This document shows, piece after piece, positions 31,900 to 40,333 of a stretch of 64,000 nucleotides of DNA (position 1 is the first letter of the stretch; the number at the start of each line of letters is the position of its first letter). The stretch comes from Lumbricus terrestris (lineage: Eukaryota > Annelida > Clitellata > Crassiclitellata > Lumbricidae), in the NCBI GenBank assembly GCA_949752735.1, contig OX457037.1, positions 34,014,956-34,078,955 of the forward strand. The letters run 5' to 3'. Made by a program: the position numbers and the translations under genes. The notes under the pieces are model-generated. The model was not told the DNA's origin. It did no database searches and worked only from the letters and a program-made list of their open reading frames with translations.

Positions 31900-34248
31900 C
31901 ATTATTGGTATTATTATTAATATTATTATTATTATCATTGTTATAATTTTTATAGAGATTTTCTATTATTTTCATTCAATCACACACAAGACAATAATTG
32001 TAAACTGTTGAAAGCAGCCAATGCAATAAGAGAACTGATCATTGATAAAGGCGGTGCACTGAGACAATGGGTGCCCCACTTGCCCCTGAAGGGAAGAAAA
32101 TCCCGCGATATAGGTTGGAGTCCTAAGTGCGCAGGGCTGTTTTTAAGGAAGTTTTAGAACTGCACAACTCCTTCTTCCCTTTCTCATTATCCATGGTAAA
32201 TTACTTAAAATCGGAGAACAAAGACCTTTTTGCTAGTTTTAACTGTACAGAAGTGCTTCCACAACTGCATATTTTGTGTACAACTGCACGTTAAAAAAAG
32301 CCCTGTAAGTGCAGGTTCTCTCTTCAAGGTGTTGGAGATCAACAATTATTGGTTCTTGGAGAACAGTAAGAACAAACGTAATAAAATAATGACAAACGTA
32401 ATAAAAAACAAATTGAATGACTGTTAATTTATGCAAGACTAGATATTATATTTTGCTATTGTGTGCTCGTACTTTCACAAAACTCAAATGATTTTTGCTA
32501 CGCCTTCAAAAGTGCCACGTGTCACTATACACAGCTGCTCAATGGCAATGCTCATAGTCCAACCTGACCATATATTATCAAAAGTCCTTTCCTCAATGCA
32601 AATGATGCTAAACTTAGCTTCTGTATACCTACTACCGGGTACTGGACACTATTGTCTGGGCACACACACCAACACACACACGCATGCATATGGTCTTGAG
32701 GGAGTCTCTTAGCTACATGTAAGACATACTATACATTATACAAGTGTTCTGTTACATTACAACATAATATAATATTACATTACTATGTACAATGTACATT
32801 ATTAAATTACATGTATCTTGACCAGGAACTGAACGTGGCATTACCTGTGGTTGGTTTTTCTTTTGACTCTGTGTTCATGACTAATCTTGTTCCCACAACT
32901 AAGCCTTCTTTGGATGCTACAGAAATCTTTAGATTACAATGAACAATGCTAGCTTTGTACCTAGCCCACACACACACACGCACACCTTCACCTACACACA
33001 CGCACACACACACACACACCGACACACACATTAGCCTTCGCAAAAATCTATTGATGCAGCCAATATGCAATGCTTGCCTTTGCAATGCTCTAGATGTTTA
33101 ACCTGACCCACATACCATGTTTGCCTTTGCACACTCTTTGACCTGACCGACATCCATTGCATCCGCATCTCTTACATGGCAGAAGTTCTCATACTCCTGC
33201 CTCTGCTCCGTTGTCTTTAGGTTTCTACAGCGGTCGATGCTGAGATCCGACTTCGGCAGCTGACTGATCAACTGGAGGATGCGACGCTTCTCTCCCATCG
33301 AACCCAACTTCGGAATCCTGTCATTGTCCAGCTGCTGCATGTATTCTTCCACCTGGAAAAGAAACGACGATGAACGGAAGACATAGCTTAATTAAGACTG
33401 GAGAGGATGGCTAAAACAGAGGCAGTAACGGTGAGAATAATATATGCAGAGCAGTATGAGAATTATTGTAGAAAAATAACTGATGGGTCAGACGTTGATT
33501 TATGTGGACTTGTGTGTACAGTGAGGACTTTGCTATGGTGCTCTAAGAATTACTAGTGGGAGGGGGTTGAACCCCTCAACCCCAGAAATTCTTACCTGAT
33601 GCAGAGACATAGAGAGAAAACAGAAAAGCAACGAGAAGTAGGACGCACAACACCTGGGGCGGATCCGGGGGTTTTCCGGCCATGGCCCCATTTAAAAAGT
33701 GCATGGGACGTGGCCCCCCATTTGGTATCCGCTCTTGCATATCACACACATTTAAAGGTGACAGATTAGCAGGATGACAGACAGCCTGAAATGCAGGAAG
33801 ACAAGCAGGTAGGCATGAAGACAGGCAAGCAGGCTTGCAGATAGTGACTACACTTATTAGAGAAGAGGAAAATATTTTATGAATCAATCAGCACAAATAA
33901 AAAGTTGAATTTGTCAGCCACAGGTCTTCGTATGGTAGACCTTCTTGAAGATAATATCAAGGATATTGAAGATGCCATACCATTGTTAGAATGAAACCAG
34001 ACAAACGAAGCAAAACAGGTCTAACTAGAAAAGAGAGACGGAAGAAACTGGCCTTCTCTTTCGATAATCCAGAAGGGACCCAGGTATAGCCGAGTCTGAC
34101 AGCCCTCTTCTTCCTGTTGGCAGACGAAATAGGATCCTTTCGAGAGAAGAGCTGATCCCACCCAGTCCAGTGGTTGGATCCATAGAATCCCTCCTCTCGA
34201 CCGACATCGTGAACTTCTCTTGGACATCTGCAGAACTGGCAAGTCTTC
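16092..34248 (-). CDS. Lmpt: LIMPETin/Limpet-type protein: PET domain plus six LIM domains (5' end missing)
   Basis: Eight exons on the - strand join in frame: 34248-34026, 33352-33116, 31290-31075, 24877-24677, 22564-22390, 21579-21410, 20615-20429 and 16264-16092 (TGA). Together they encode about 526 residues: a PET domain (TCQFCRCPREVHDV, GYTWVPSGL, EEYMQQLDNDRIPKLGSMGE) followed by six LIM zinc-finger pairs. LIM1 resembles testin/prickle (CHELLVDLIY); LIM2-6 match the four-and-a-half-LIM (FHL) series (WHEGHFACFQCD, KDMHWHGNCFKC, KKWHEHCFTC, TAWHRECFTC, NRHWHTDCFKC). PET plus six LIM is the LIMPETin layout of fly Limpet and worm LIM-9, muscle and adhesion-associated scaffolds. No enzymatic role is expected. 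The N-terminal exons were not found. Two uncertain joins: the donor ending the first exon (GTTAGA) and a GC donor at 31074. Confidence 0.9.
16683..16802 (+). repeat. SINE 3' fragment with (AATC)n/(AATT)n tail
   Basis: GGGTTGGGAGCGCCTCTGAG then TTTGAAGAGGCGCTATGCAAAT and an AATC/AATT tail. Lies in the intron between the LIM5 and LIM6 exons. Confidence 0.75.
17337..17641. repeat. 20-bp minisatellite, 15 copies
   Basis: Unit TCCATCAAGTACACTGAATT repeated 15 times. The eleven or twelve central copies are identical; the first ones carry TAC or TTC in place of TCC. The homogeneity points to recent expansion. Intronic. Confidence 0.97.
17905..18075 (+). repeat. SINE 3' fragment with (GACA)n and (GATT)n tail
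   Basis: GGATTGGGAGTGCTTCTGAG, then CTTGAAAGGGTGTTATATAA, followed by GATA, GACA (17974-18020) and GATT (18026-18075) blocks. Confidence 0.8.
18281..18385. repeat. (TG)n microsatellite
   Basis: Long TG/CG run. Explains the His/Thr-rich frames on the - strand here. Confidence 0.9.
18608..20350 (-). other. LIM5-LIM6 intron, degenerate tandem repeat near 19780-20330
   Basis: Mostly unique sequence. From about 19780 to 20330 a diverged unit of about 175 bases recurs, with ACACTGxTCAACTGTGACTG, AATCATCACCTACxTGAGT and TTATCTCAGCTCTGCA blocks. No exon seen. Confidence 0.55.
20429..20615 (-). CDS. Lmpt: LIMPETin exon: LIM5 domain
   Basis: Acceptor TTGGACAG, donor TACAG|GTGGGC (one-base overhang). 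Encodes VIRKGGLTFKDTAWHRECFT, CSQCTKTLAGEKFTSQDDK and CADCYSQLFAKKCFSCSEAI. All zinc ligands are present. A SINE-like 3' fragment lies about 60 bases inside the following intron. Confidence 0.93.
21410..21579 (-). CDS. Lmpt: LIMPETin exon: LIM4 domain
   Basis: Acceptor GTGTTTAG, donor GAG|GTGGGT. Encodes MKKYEYDGKKWHEHCFTCAE, CHEMITNNSFVPRDDKIYC and RCTKCNE. Matches the FHL linker pattern (R/G-M-x-Y-x-G-x-x-WH). The + strand frame 21398-21583 is its shadow. Confidence 0.93.
22390..22564 (-). CDS. Lmpt: LIMPETin exon: LIM3 domain
   Basis: Acceptor CTATTCAAG, donor CACAG|GTAGAC with a one-base overhang completing a Gly codon in the next exon. Encodes DLSYKDMHWHGNCFKCIDCQ, TSLVDKEFASVNNKLFCSDC and RCDACGQVFRT. 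An earlier phase-0 donor (GGACAG|GTATTT) exists but would break the frame. The sequence before the acceptor is the simple-repeat tail of a SINE. Confidence 0.92.
22585..22690 (-). repeat. SINE 3' fragment with (GATA)n tail next to LIM3 acceptor
   Basis: On the - strand: GGGAGCGCCTCTGAGTAGAC then CTTGAAGGGGCGCTATATAA and a GATA tail running to within about 40 bases of the LIM3 acceptor at 22565. Confidence 0.85.
22849..23191. mobile_element. Non-autonomous hAT-type element (343 bp)
   Basis: Ends CAAGGCCGTAGCTATGG and, inverted, CAAGGCCGTAGCCAGG, with a perfect 8-bp duplication GATTCATT at 22841-22848 and 23192-23199. Interior blocks (GAACACCCCCCGAAATGGAA) recur within the element. A second member is at 53113-53368. 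Lies in the LIM2-LIM3 intron. Confidence 0.9.
23212..23400 (-). repeat. SINE 3' fragment and degenerate (GATAG)n
   Basis: TATATAGCGTCCCTTCAAGA then CTACTCAGAGGCG (the SINE 3' end inverted), followed at 23310-23390 by a GGACAGGATAG-type repeat. Confidence 0.7.
24484..24600. repeat. (ATTC)n with SINE-like end
   Basis: ATTC/ACTC run followed by ACTTATATAGCACCCATTACG, again the inverted SINE 3' end. About 80 bases from the LIM2 donor. Confidence 0.6.
24677..24877 (-). CDS. Lmpt: LIMPETin exon: LIM2 domain
   Basis: Acceptor ACTTGCAG, donor AAAA|GTAGGC. Sixty-seven residues, phase 0 at both ends: LIFSVKYSKAMNADWHEGHF, ACFQCDLSLTGQRYIKSDD, PYCVKCYETLFAHICEECK. The end corresponds to the N-terminal half-LIM region of FHL proteins. 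Confidence 0.93.
24984..25077. repeat. (CAT)n/(CGT)n repeat
   Basis: Trinucleotide run that produces a spurious poly-His frame. Lies about 110 bases upstream (gene sense) of the LIM2 exon. Confidence 0.9.
25080..26250 (-). other. LIM1-LIM2 intron, no recognised element
   Basis: Unremarkable AT-rich sequence; CCTCCT-rich from 26255 to 26350. I see no exon. Confidence 0.5.
26416..27003. repeat. Interrupted (CTGT)n minisatellite with CTCTGCACAGTG core
   Basis: About 13 occurrences of TGTCTCTGCACAGTGTCTGT, separated by (CTGT) and (CTAT) runs of varying length. The five open frames here on both strands are artefacts of this array. Confidence 0.95.
27337..27478. repeat. (TATG)n-(TGCG)n-(TCTG)n compound microsatellite
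   Basis: Three tetranucleotide runs abut in order. Frames here are spurious. Confidence 0.95.
28289..28606. repeat. 20-bp minisatellite, about 16 copies
   Basis: Unit AATCCATGAAGAAATGGATG, with shortened AATG-only units and single changes. Produces three overlapping Ile/Ser/Phe/His-rich frames on the - strand that are not genes. Confidence 0.95.
28768..28895. repeat. (ATTC)n microsatellite
   Basis: ATTC/GTTC runs interrupted by short unique sequence. Confidence 0.9.
29683..29760 (+). repeat. SINE 3' fragment
   Basis: GGGCTGGGAGTGCCTCTGAG, then GTCTTGAAGGATCGCTACAT. Tail eroded. Confidence 0.7.
29994..31101. repeat. 161-bp tandem array abutting the LIM1 exon
   Basis: Units start at 29994, 30155 (interrupted by an insertion, resuming at 30595), 30756, 30918 and 31072, each beginning TGCCTCATCRCAAGCAGAGC and ending with CATTAAATAA and AACTAAATATGATCA. 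The last partial unit is LIM1 coding sequence (31075-31101). Each unit also contains GAGGCGCTATATAAATGTAC, the SINE-like 3' end. Read on the - strand, units carry a decayed copy of the LIM1 codons for C-S-A-C-D-E. Confidence 0.92.
30167..30594. mobile_element. 428-bp insertion with inverted ends, inside the 161-bp array
   Basis: Ends TAGTTGTAAAAAACG and, inverted, TAGATGTAAAAAACG. Flanked by a 12-base direct duplication TGCCTCATCGCA (30155-30166 and 30595-30606). Subterminal regions are runs of CGTTTTTTAT. No coding frame. Superfamily undetermined; a 12-base duplication is long for common DNA transposons. Confidence 0.7.
31075..31290 (-). CDS. Lmpt: LIMPETin exon: LIM1 domain
   Basis: Acceptor CTGTGGCAG before 31290. 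Encodes VCRKCDGEVNEGVLAVFAAK, then WHVTCFVCSVCHELLVDLIY and FCERHFAQLNRPRCSACDE, a full first LIM domain with Cys/His zinc ligands. The family requires CDE to join LIF at the next exon, which places the donor at GATGAG|GCACGA, a GC donor. The nearest GT alternative (GTTCTT at about 31059) would add five residues. The last nine codons lie inside the 161-bp tandem array. Confidence 0.85.
31340..31645. repeat. (TTA)n microsatellite, two runs
   Basis: Runs at about 31344-31460 and 31570-31645, immediately upstream (gene sense) of the LIM1 exon. They extend the LIM1 open frame with spurious Asn/Ile repeats. Confidence 0.95.
31785..31950. repeat. (TTA)n with an internal duplicated block
   Basis: TTATTATTATC...ATTGGTATTATTATTAATA occurs twice about 65 bases apart. 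Spurious poly-Asn frame. Confidence 0.9.
32968..33030. repeat. (CA)n microsatellite
   Basis: CA run with GC interruptions in the PET-LIM1 intron, 90 bases from the PET exon. Confidence 0.9.
33116..33352 (-). CDS. Lmpt: LIMPETin exon: C-terminal half of PET domain
   Basis: Acceptor TTTTCCAG, donor ATG|GTATGT. Encodes VEEYMQQLDNDRIPKLGSMG, then KRRILQLISQLPKSD and CRNLKTTEQRQEYENFC. The KLGS-GEK-R core and QLP segment match PET domains of prickle, testin and LIMPETin. Begins and ends in phase 0. Confidence 0.9.
33459..33594. repeat. Dispersed repeat, copy A
   Basis: Shares GCAGACGTTAATTTATG-like, CAGTGAGGACT and GGGGTTGAACCCCT blocks with 46311-46453. Ends GAGAATT / AATTCTTA are short inverted repeats. 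Possibly a small DNA element. Confidence 0.6.
33654..33737. mobile_element. Short hAT-type derivative (84 bp)
   Basis: Left end CTGGGGCGGATCCGGGGG and right end, inverted, CAAGAGCGGATACC resemble the element at 53700-53993. Flanks CACAACAC / CATATCAC match in 6 of 8. Probably an old, internally deleted relative. Confidence 0.5.
34026..34248 (-). CDS. Lmpt: LIMPETin exon: N-terminal half of PET domain
   Basis: Acceptor TTTCGTAG just before 34248. Encodes KTCQFCRCPREVHDV, with the paired cysteines and HDV typical of the start of PET domains, then RLGYTWVPSGLSKEK. The only donor giving the phase that the next exon needs is CTA|GTTAGA at 34026, which adds about nine residues not usual at this point; the true donor could differ. 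It sits directly beside a long GAT/GAC repeat (34270-34465). Confidence 0.75.
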
Positions 34249-34269
34249 CTACGAAAGAGATAAAACAAC

Positions 34270-34282
34270 TATTGATGATGAC

Positions 34283-34333
<51 letters not shown>

Positions 34334-34390
34334 GGTGGTGACGATGACGATGACGCTGACGCTGACGATGACGATGACGATGATGATGAT

Positions 34391-34422
<32 letters not shown>

Positions 34423-34465
34423 GGACGACGACGATGATGACGACGACGATGATGATGATGACGAT
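34270..34465. repeat. (GAT)n/(GAC)n/(GGT)n repeat
   Basis: Trinucleotide run next to the first visible LIMPETin exon (34248). Yields poly-Asp, poly-Ser and poly-His frames that are not genes. Confidence 0.95.
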
Positions 34466-34838
34466 TTTTCCAACAGAAACACGAAGCATTCTTTCCATTG
34501 AGAATAAATCCAAGAGCATCATGCCTGGCAAAGAGCAAGGCATGCACACACAAATACCCCAATGTGGACAAAAGGCAGTTAGTGCAAAGTGTCACACGTA
34601 CTAAGAGCAGGCGTTTATCAGTGCAATGGAAAGGACTGGATACCTCCAGGTGTGAAGTGAGAATCCAGGACATCTGTCCTTGCAAACAAGACATGACTGG
34701 CCTTCATCCATCTCCTGGATCATTGCAACTTCCTACAATCGACAACACATCAGCTCAACTAGTAGCAACAACATCATCAACAGTATGATTATCATCATCA
34801 GCAGTGTCATCATGATCATCAGATTAAAGGACAAAAGC

Positions 34839-34897
34839 ACAATGTGTGTGTTTGTGTGTGTTTGCGTGTGTGTGTGCGCGCGCGCGCGTGTGTGTGT
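34839..34897. repeat. (TG)n/(CG)n microsatellite
   Basis: TGTGTGTT, TGTGTGCGCG and CGCGTGTG runs, a potential Z-DNA-forming alternation. Confidence 0.9.
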
Positions 34898-35295
34898 AAT
34901 ATTACAGAGCAATGCGTAGGTAGACAAATGCAGTAAAAACAGCCAGAAAACAGCAAAACTCATCACTGTCACATATGAAAAAAACACTACAGAAATATCA
35001 CACTTGCAAGAATCCATCAAACAAGCATGAACATGTGTAAATGTACATACTTACATACATGCATTCATTCTATACATACATCCACATGTATACAATATCC
35101 CAATGCAGTTGTTCATTGCCTTGTTTGTTAGGAAAAGCACTACAGAAATATCGAAGACTGACCACATTATACATTATACACACATGCAAGAATACATGCA
35201 AACAAGCATAAACATATTCATTCACTCCAATGTGTATACTTCCATAATGTACATACCTACATGTGTGCATTTGTTCTAATTATACATACACATGT

Positions 35296-35524
35296 GGGGC
35301 GCGGTGGTGTAGTGGTGGCGTCGTTGCCTTGAAGCCAGAAGGTTCGAGGTTCCAATCCACCTCAAGTTGCCACGTAGGGACCTTGGGCAAGTCCTTCACT
35401 CCCAATTGCTCAGCGCTTCGGCGTGAAACTCCAATGCAGTGTCCGCTCTGCAGTTGGGAGCGCCTCTGAGTAGAGTGCTTGACGGGGTGCTATAACAAGT
35501 GCACATACATACATACATACATAC
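35296..35524 (+). mobile_element. tRNA-derived SINE, near full length, (ACAT)n tail
   Basis: GGGGCGCGGTGGTGTAGTGG head (A-box-like), GAGGTTCCAATCC (B-box-like), body with CTTGGGCAAGTCCTTCACTC and GCTCAGCGCTTCGGCGTGAA, 3' part TTGGGAGCGCCTCTGAGTAG, end GCTATAACAAGTGCACATAC and an ACAT tail. Same family as 4694-4893. Confidence 0.88.
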
Positions 35525-36618
35525 AATGCTATACATCTAATATATAATATTTATCCCAATGCATATGTTCATTTCCTTGTTTTTTACTGCAGCCCTAGAC
35601 CATCAGTAAATTTCGGTATAGGCTTAGCAGCCACAACATGTATCAATACTTTCCATTAGCATTAGACAGATATACTGAGATCCCAAAGGCTTTTGTATGA
35701 GAGATTTCATTAAGCTGATCTACCAAATTCTTAATTGCAGCCTGGAGTGCCTATCAGCTGATCCAATCCATCCATCCAATTTCTTAATAGAAAACAAATA
35801 AGACAGCAAACATCTGTGGTATGTCCATCACTCCAAGACAACACATATGTACGGTATATGAAACACATGCATAGTTACTTATGTATGTTTAAGCATACTT
35901 TTATGTGAACCACTAATACTGTGTATTGTATATGTGTATATACATATATGATATATATTATATATCAATTGAGAAATATAACTTATAAATATATATATTA
36001 TACATATATATATATATTCATGCATATGTATACATATATACTGTATTTACAAGCTTTTGTGTCCCTGAGTTTATCAGTTTCCATCACAAAAGAAACCTTG
36101 GAAAAGAAAATGTATTAAAGCACATATGAGATTATTTATAATGTCATAAGGAATTCCATGGTGACCATACGACAGGAAATCTGGAGATTTCAAACAGAAA
36201 GAGAGAGAGACAGACAGACAGACAGACGGAAACGGAGAAACAGAGACAGACAGACAGAGACAGACAGAGAGACACAGAGAGAGAGACAGAGAGACGGAAA
36301 TGGAAACAGACAGACAGAGATACAGACAGAGACAACGAGAAAAACAGACAGACAGAGACATACAGACAGAGAAGCAACCATATGCATAAATCATTAATTA
36401 ATTACACTCAAGGGAGATAGTGGTACAATCGACTAATATATCATAAATCACGTATAATATTACGAACAACACAAAGCGGTTCATTACATTATTATCGACG
36501 TTTCATCTCTGACTTCACCATTATAAACATTTTGGTAATTATACGTAGAGCACCAGCATCTACAATTGCATCTGCTCAAGTCACCGTAGCTACACGAACA
36601 TCGTCAATATCATCATCT

Positions 36619-36651
<33 letters not shown>

Positions 36652-39345
36652 CAACTGATCTTATCAGCCACAGCATCAGTTCCAGCAACATCGAAAGCTC
36701 CACTAAATCGTCCCAAATGGCGTCTATGACATGAGCATAATGAGCAGTTAGATTCTAAATGGCAGTGATATCTAATCCTCCCTCATCTGGATTGGAAAAA
36801 TACCCCCACCAAAAAATAAAACAACCCCCTCCCACACACACACACACACACTGGCCATCTTATATTCATTTAACCCCTCAGTTTATGTGCAAAATCTACT
36901 TTAACCCCACCCCTTCACATTCGATGGAAACCGCTCTCCAAACCTTACCATTGGTAAACGCCACTGCCTATAATAATTCTACGCCACTCACTTCTCAAGG
37001 AAGCCACATAATCCATATCTGTAGTAAAGATACACATACATCATACATGTACAGTTGGAGCAGACACGCTGCCATGAATAAAGAATAAACAATATCCGCT
37101 GGAGCATGGAGAGAAATTTCGCTTATCTTTAGCTGATAGCAAGTTATATAGTTCTTCTCAAAATAAAAATAATCAACGGCAGCCGTTAATGCAATAATGG
37201 CAAGAAATGTAGATAAACACTGACATCATATTCACGGTTACCACCACAACAGTTGGCCATCATCTTCACCACCACCACCGCCGACACCACCACCACCACC
37301 ACCACCAATTGCACTGAATAAGCTCTAGATGTAACTCTTTTTCTTTTTCCACTGTGATTTTTTATTAGATGATCAGGTAAGATCCTTCCCCATCCAGGGT
37401 GCGAATTGCCAGAGGGTTGGAATGGTTCAACTCCCTAAGTAAGTCTTTCTTAGGACCCTCACAGAACAAATTCTCCGCACATCGCCCGACACCCCATCAG
37501 CTATCATGGTGTTTTTCTACTATTCTCATACCTCTCCAAGCACTTGTCCATCTAAGGTCCATGTGCAATTGTGCGTGCACCCACCGTACGTGATCATCGT
37601 GCATTGCACATGGCACCACCAGCAGCAGCAGCAGCAGCTAAAGCAGCTAAAGCAGCAGCAGCAGCAGCAGCAACTGCAGCAGGCAGAAGACGTAGCTATA
37701 GGACCGTGCAATTAAAGAGGAGATCAGTATAACCGCGGACCCCGGTATACAAAATCGCGCTTGTAGCTGGATCCGCGGTCTAACTCTAAGGATAGGAACT
37801 ATTTAAGATAAGACATCCATAACATCCATCATCAGCAACATGCCAGCATCATTAAGCAAAGGATGAGACTAAGATGGGCGGACGGACGGATGGACGGACG
37901 GACGAACGAATGGAAGGCATCCCCATAACGATCTGTTTCCCCAGCAATCAACCAAATGACATCTCCACCCCCCCCCCCCCCGACATCAATTCCATGGATC
38001 TTCACGATACAAGAAGAAAACATCTGCTGCAAGTCTTAACATTTGTCTGACATGCAGAAGACAACGGCAACTCTTGTAAGCCTATCACTAACGTAATTGC
38101 ACATAATATAATTAATATATACATGTATATACGAAATGTCACAGTCACATGTTGGACAGTAACACAATAAGCAGTTGAGTAGCAGGAGATAATGCAAAGC
38201 AACATATTATTCTAAAGCAGTAAAGTATGAAAAGCAAAGAAAATCTGTACAAAGTAAAAATGAACGAATCACTCAATTGAGATGTAAGAAAAACATCCAA
38301 GTGGGGGTATAGGGTCCATTTCTTTTTGCTGACCCTTGAGCTGGCAATTCACGAATCCGAGGGTCTTAAGAAACAACCCTCAATTGACAATATGTGTCAC
38401 CAATCATGTGCCAGCCTACGATAGTGCCAGCTTACTCAAACTGCTGGATGATAAAGTAGAAGAAGAAGAAGAGGAGGAGGACGAGGAGAGGAGGAGCAGG
38501 AGGAGCAGGAGCAGGGGAAAGAAAAAGAAGCTGGGGTCGGGAGCGCTACTGAATCTGTGAGTGGCACTATATAAAAATTCAATTACAATTACAATTACAA
38601 GAAGAAGAAGAGGAGGAGGAAGCAGAAGTTCCTGAAGCAAGCTTAGAGGCGGCCATGAGTATGAAGTGTTATTGACTTAATTTCTTAGCCTCATCATAAA
38701 AACTATGATGGTATATATAGGTGACTACAGTCCTCTCCCTCACCGTCTCATCTTCCCACTCACAGTGCATTGTCGGTCAGCTGAGTTGGGATGGGGTGCA
38801 AGTGGAACAAAAATCTGGAATCAAATTTCTGTCCGGTGTGGCCTCAACCTCTCACTTGGCAGTCCAGCGTGCTATTACCACTACACTATTGAGCACCCGA
38901 GCATAACACAGCATTAAACTTAACACTGCAACGACAAGCTACACCGGTTCCCAGTCCCCTTTTAGCACACACTCATCGCTAAAGTGTTAAAGCCTTGGAC
39001 AAGCCACTGTGAGGAGGTCCGATAGCCATGGCACGCACTGTGTGTGTGTGCTCAGGTGTGGGGTATAGCACGAGTGAGATAAGCTTCTATGGATTGAATG
39101 CAATAATATTTGCAGCCACTGAGGTCAGCTGCTTCCAATGTAGCACTTCTTGGCGAAACATTAAAGGTTTTTTTATTGGATTCTTTTTACTCAATGCATG
39201 GGAAGCCAGCGTAATGACAGCAATATCAGTCTTATGTGCTGATCTACTTAAGGGTTTGCTTGATAGGTCCTGAAGCAGCTGCTAGAGGCGGTCATGAGTA
39301 TGCAGGATTTTGATCCATTGGCAGCTTGTGTAAATAAAGCATATA
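35525..39345. other. Repeat-rich intergenic or intronic stretch
   Basis: Holds AT dinucleotide runs (35930-36030), (GACA)n (36200-36370), (CAG)n (36618-36648 and 37617-37680), (CCA)n (37265-37310), a C homopolymer (37969-37981), GAGGA runs (38455-38520) and a dispersed repeat (38530-38900). A CGCGGAC...TCCGCG inverted pair spans 37732-37785. No exon recognised. It may be LIMPETin 5' intron. Confidence 0.6.
38530..38900 (+). repeat. Dispersed repeat with SINE-like start, copy A
   Basis: GGGGTCGGGAGCGCTACTGA, a TATATAAAAATTCAATTACA tail, then AGAGGCGGCCATGAGTATGA and CTCATCTTCCCAC blocks. The same series recurs at 58835-59150, and its AGAGGCGGTCATGAGTATG part at about 39280-39305. Confidence 0.65.
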
Positions 39346-40331
39346 CACTGTGAGCCATAAAAAACCGTGCCAATTTATTTTTAGCTATATCTCGGTCGAT
39401 ATTTTAACAATTTTATATCTTTTTGTGTCGTTTGAAAGAAAAATTAAATCTCTACGATTTACTTATTTACTTGCGCGATGACGTCATATCCGTTTCGCAG
39501 CATAATGTAAATAAAGTTGATGGTTGAAAATTTGAGTTAAAATTTTAAAATGTTGAGCTTTGATGATAAAATTTTAATTAAAAATCTGCGGGAATGCAAA
39601 AATTATTCTTCTAGACGATTAATTAAGGAGTTTCCGAACAAGAATTGGAAAAGAAAAACATTAGATGACTTTCTGCGAAAGTTGAGAACTACCGGTTCAG
39701 TTGAACGCGCTGCGGGAAGTGGTCGGCCAAAATCGTCGCGAACTGAAGATAATATCGCCGCTGTCAATGAATTGGTTCAGAGCCAGGAAGACAAGCCTAA
39801 AACACATCTTTCAACCAGACAAATCGCGAGAGAGCTGAATCTTACACAAACGACGGTCAGACGCATTATTCATAACGATTTGGAACGGAAATGCTTATGG
39901 AACAGCGCGTGTACCAAAAGCGCATTCAGAACACTGATGAACTTCGGCAGTGTCTCGTATCCGTCTGGAACGATCTGGAACAACATCTTATTGACACTGC
40001 AATTGATCAGTGGCGACGTCGCTTGGCAAAATGTGTACGTGAAAAAGGAAGTCCTTTTGAACACAAACTTTAAACAAATAAAGGCACTGAAAAATTGTTT
40101 GCATTTAAGTAGTAAAAATGCAGCATTGATCGATTCTCACGTGTTTTTTTAGTGTCTTCAGTTTCGCAAGACAAGTTTAACATGCATGTAGGATGAAATC
40201 GATAATGTTTATTTTTGCTCTTTAGAGTATTGATTCCTGTTTAAAATAATGCAAAAAGTGTAAAAATCGATAAAGAAATGACAGAGATATAGCTAAACAT
40301 AAAGTGGCACGGTTTTTTATGGCTCACAGTG
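39346..40331 (+). mobile_element. Tc1/mariner-type element with deleted catalytic core (986 bp)
   Basis: Long inverted ends starting CACTGTGAGCCATAAAAAAC (left) and the matching inverted right end ending TTTATGGCTCACAGTG, each flanked by TA. The TA target and inverted ends define Tc1/mariner. The interior keeps only the start and end of a transposase gene. Confidence 0.92.
39550..40152 (+). pseudogene. Broken Tc1/mariner transposase
   Basis: Residues 1 to about 113 are the DNA-binding half: helix-turn-helix segments (SSRRLIKEFPNKNWKRKTL, STRQIARELNLTQTTVRRI) around a GSGRPKSSR hinge, typical of IS630/Tc1/mariner proteins. At about 39890 the frame runs out of homology. The family's C-terminal segment (TDELRQCLVSVWNDLEQHL, DQWRRRLAKCVREKG) continues in another frame to about 40073. 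The whole DDE/D catalytic domain is missing and the junction is out of frame, so no active enzyme can be made. A truncated DNA-binding protein is the most that could be expressed. Confidence 0.85.
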
Positions 40332-40333
40332 TA

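Noticed and set aside
34025..34694. Poly-Asp, poly-Ser, poly-Val and poly-His frames
   Set aside because: Trinucleotide (GAT)n/(GAC)n run; only the PET part at 34026-34248 is coding.
36532..36729. 65-codon frame with poly-Ala
   Set aside because: Read-through of a (CAG)n microsatellite; no splice or conservation evidence.
37732..37785. Inverted pair ACCGCGGACCC / GGATCCGCGGT
   Set aside because: Only 11 bases with one mismatch and no target duplication; could be chance.
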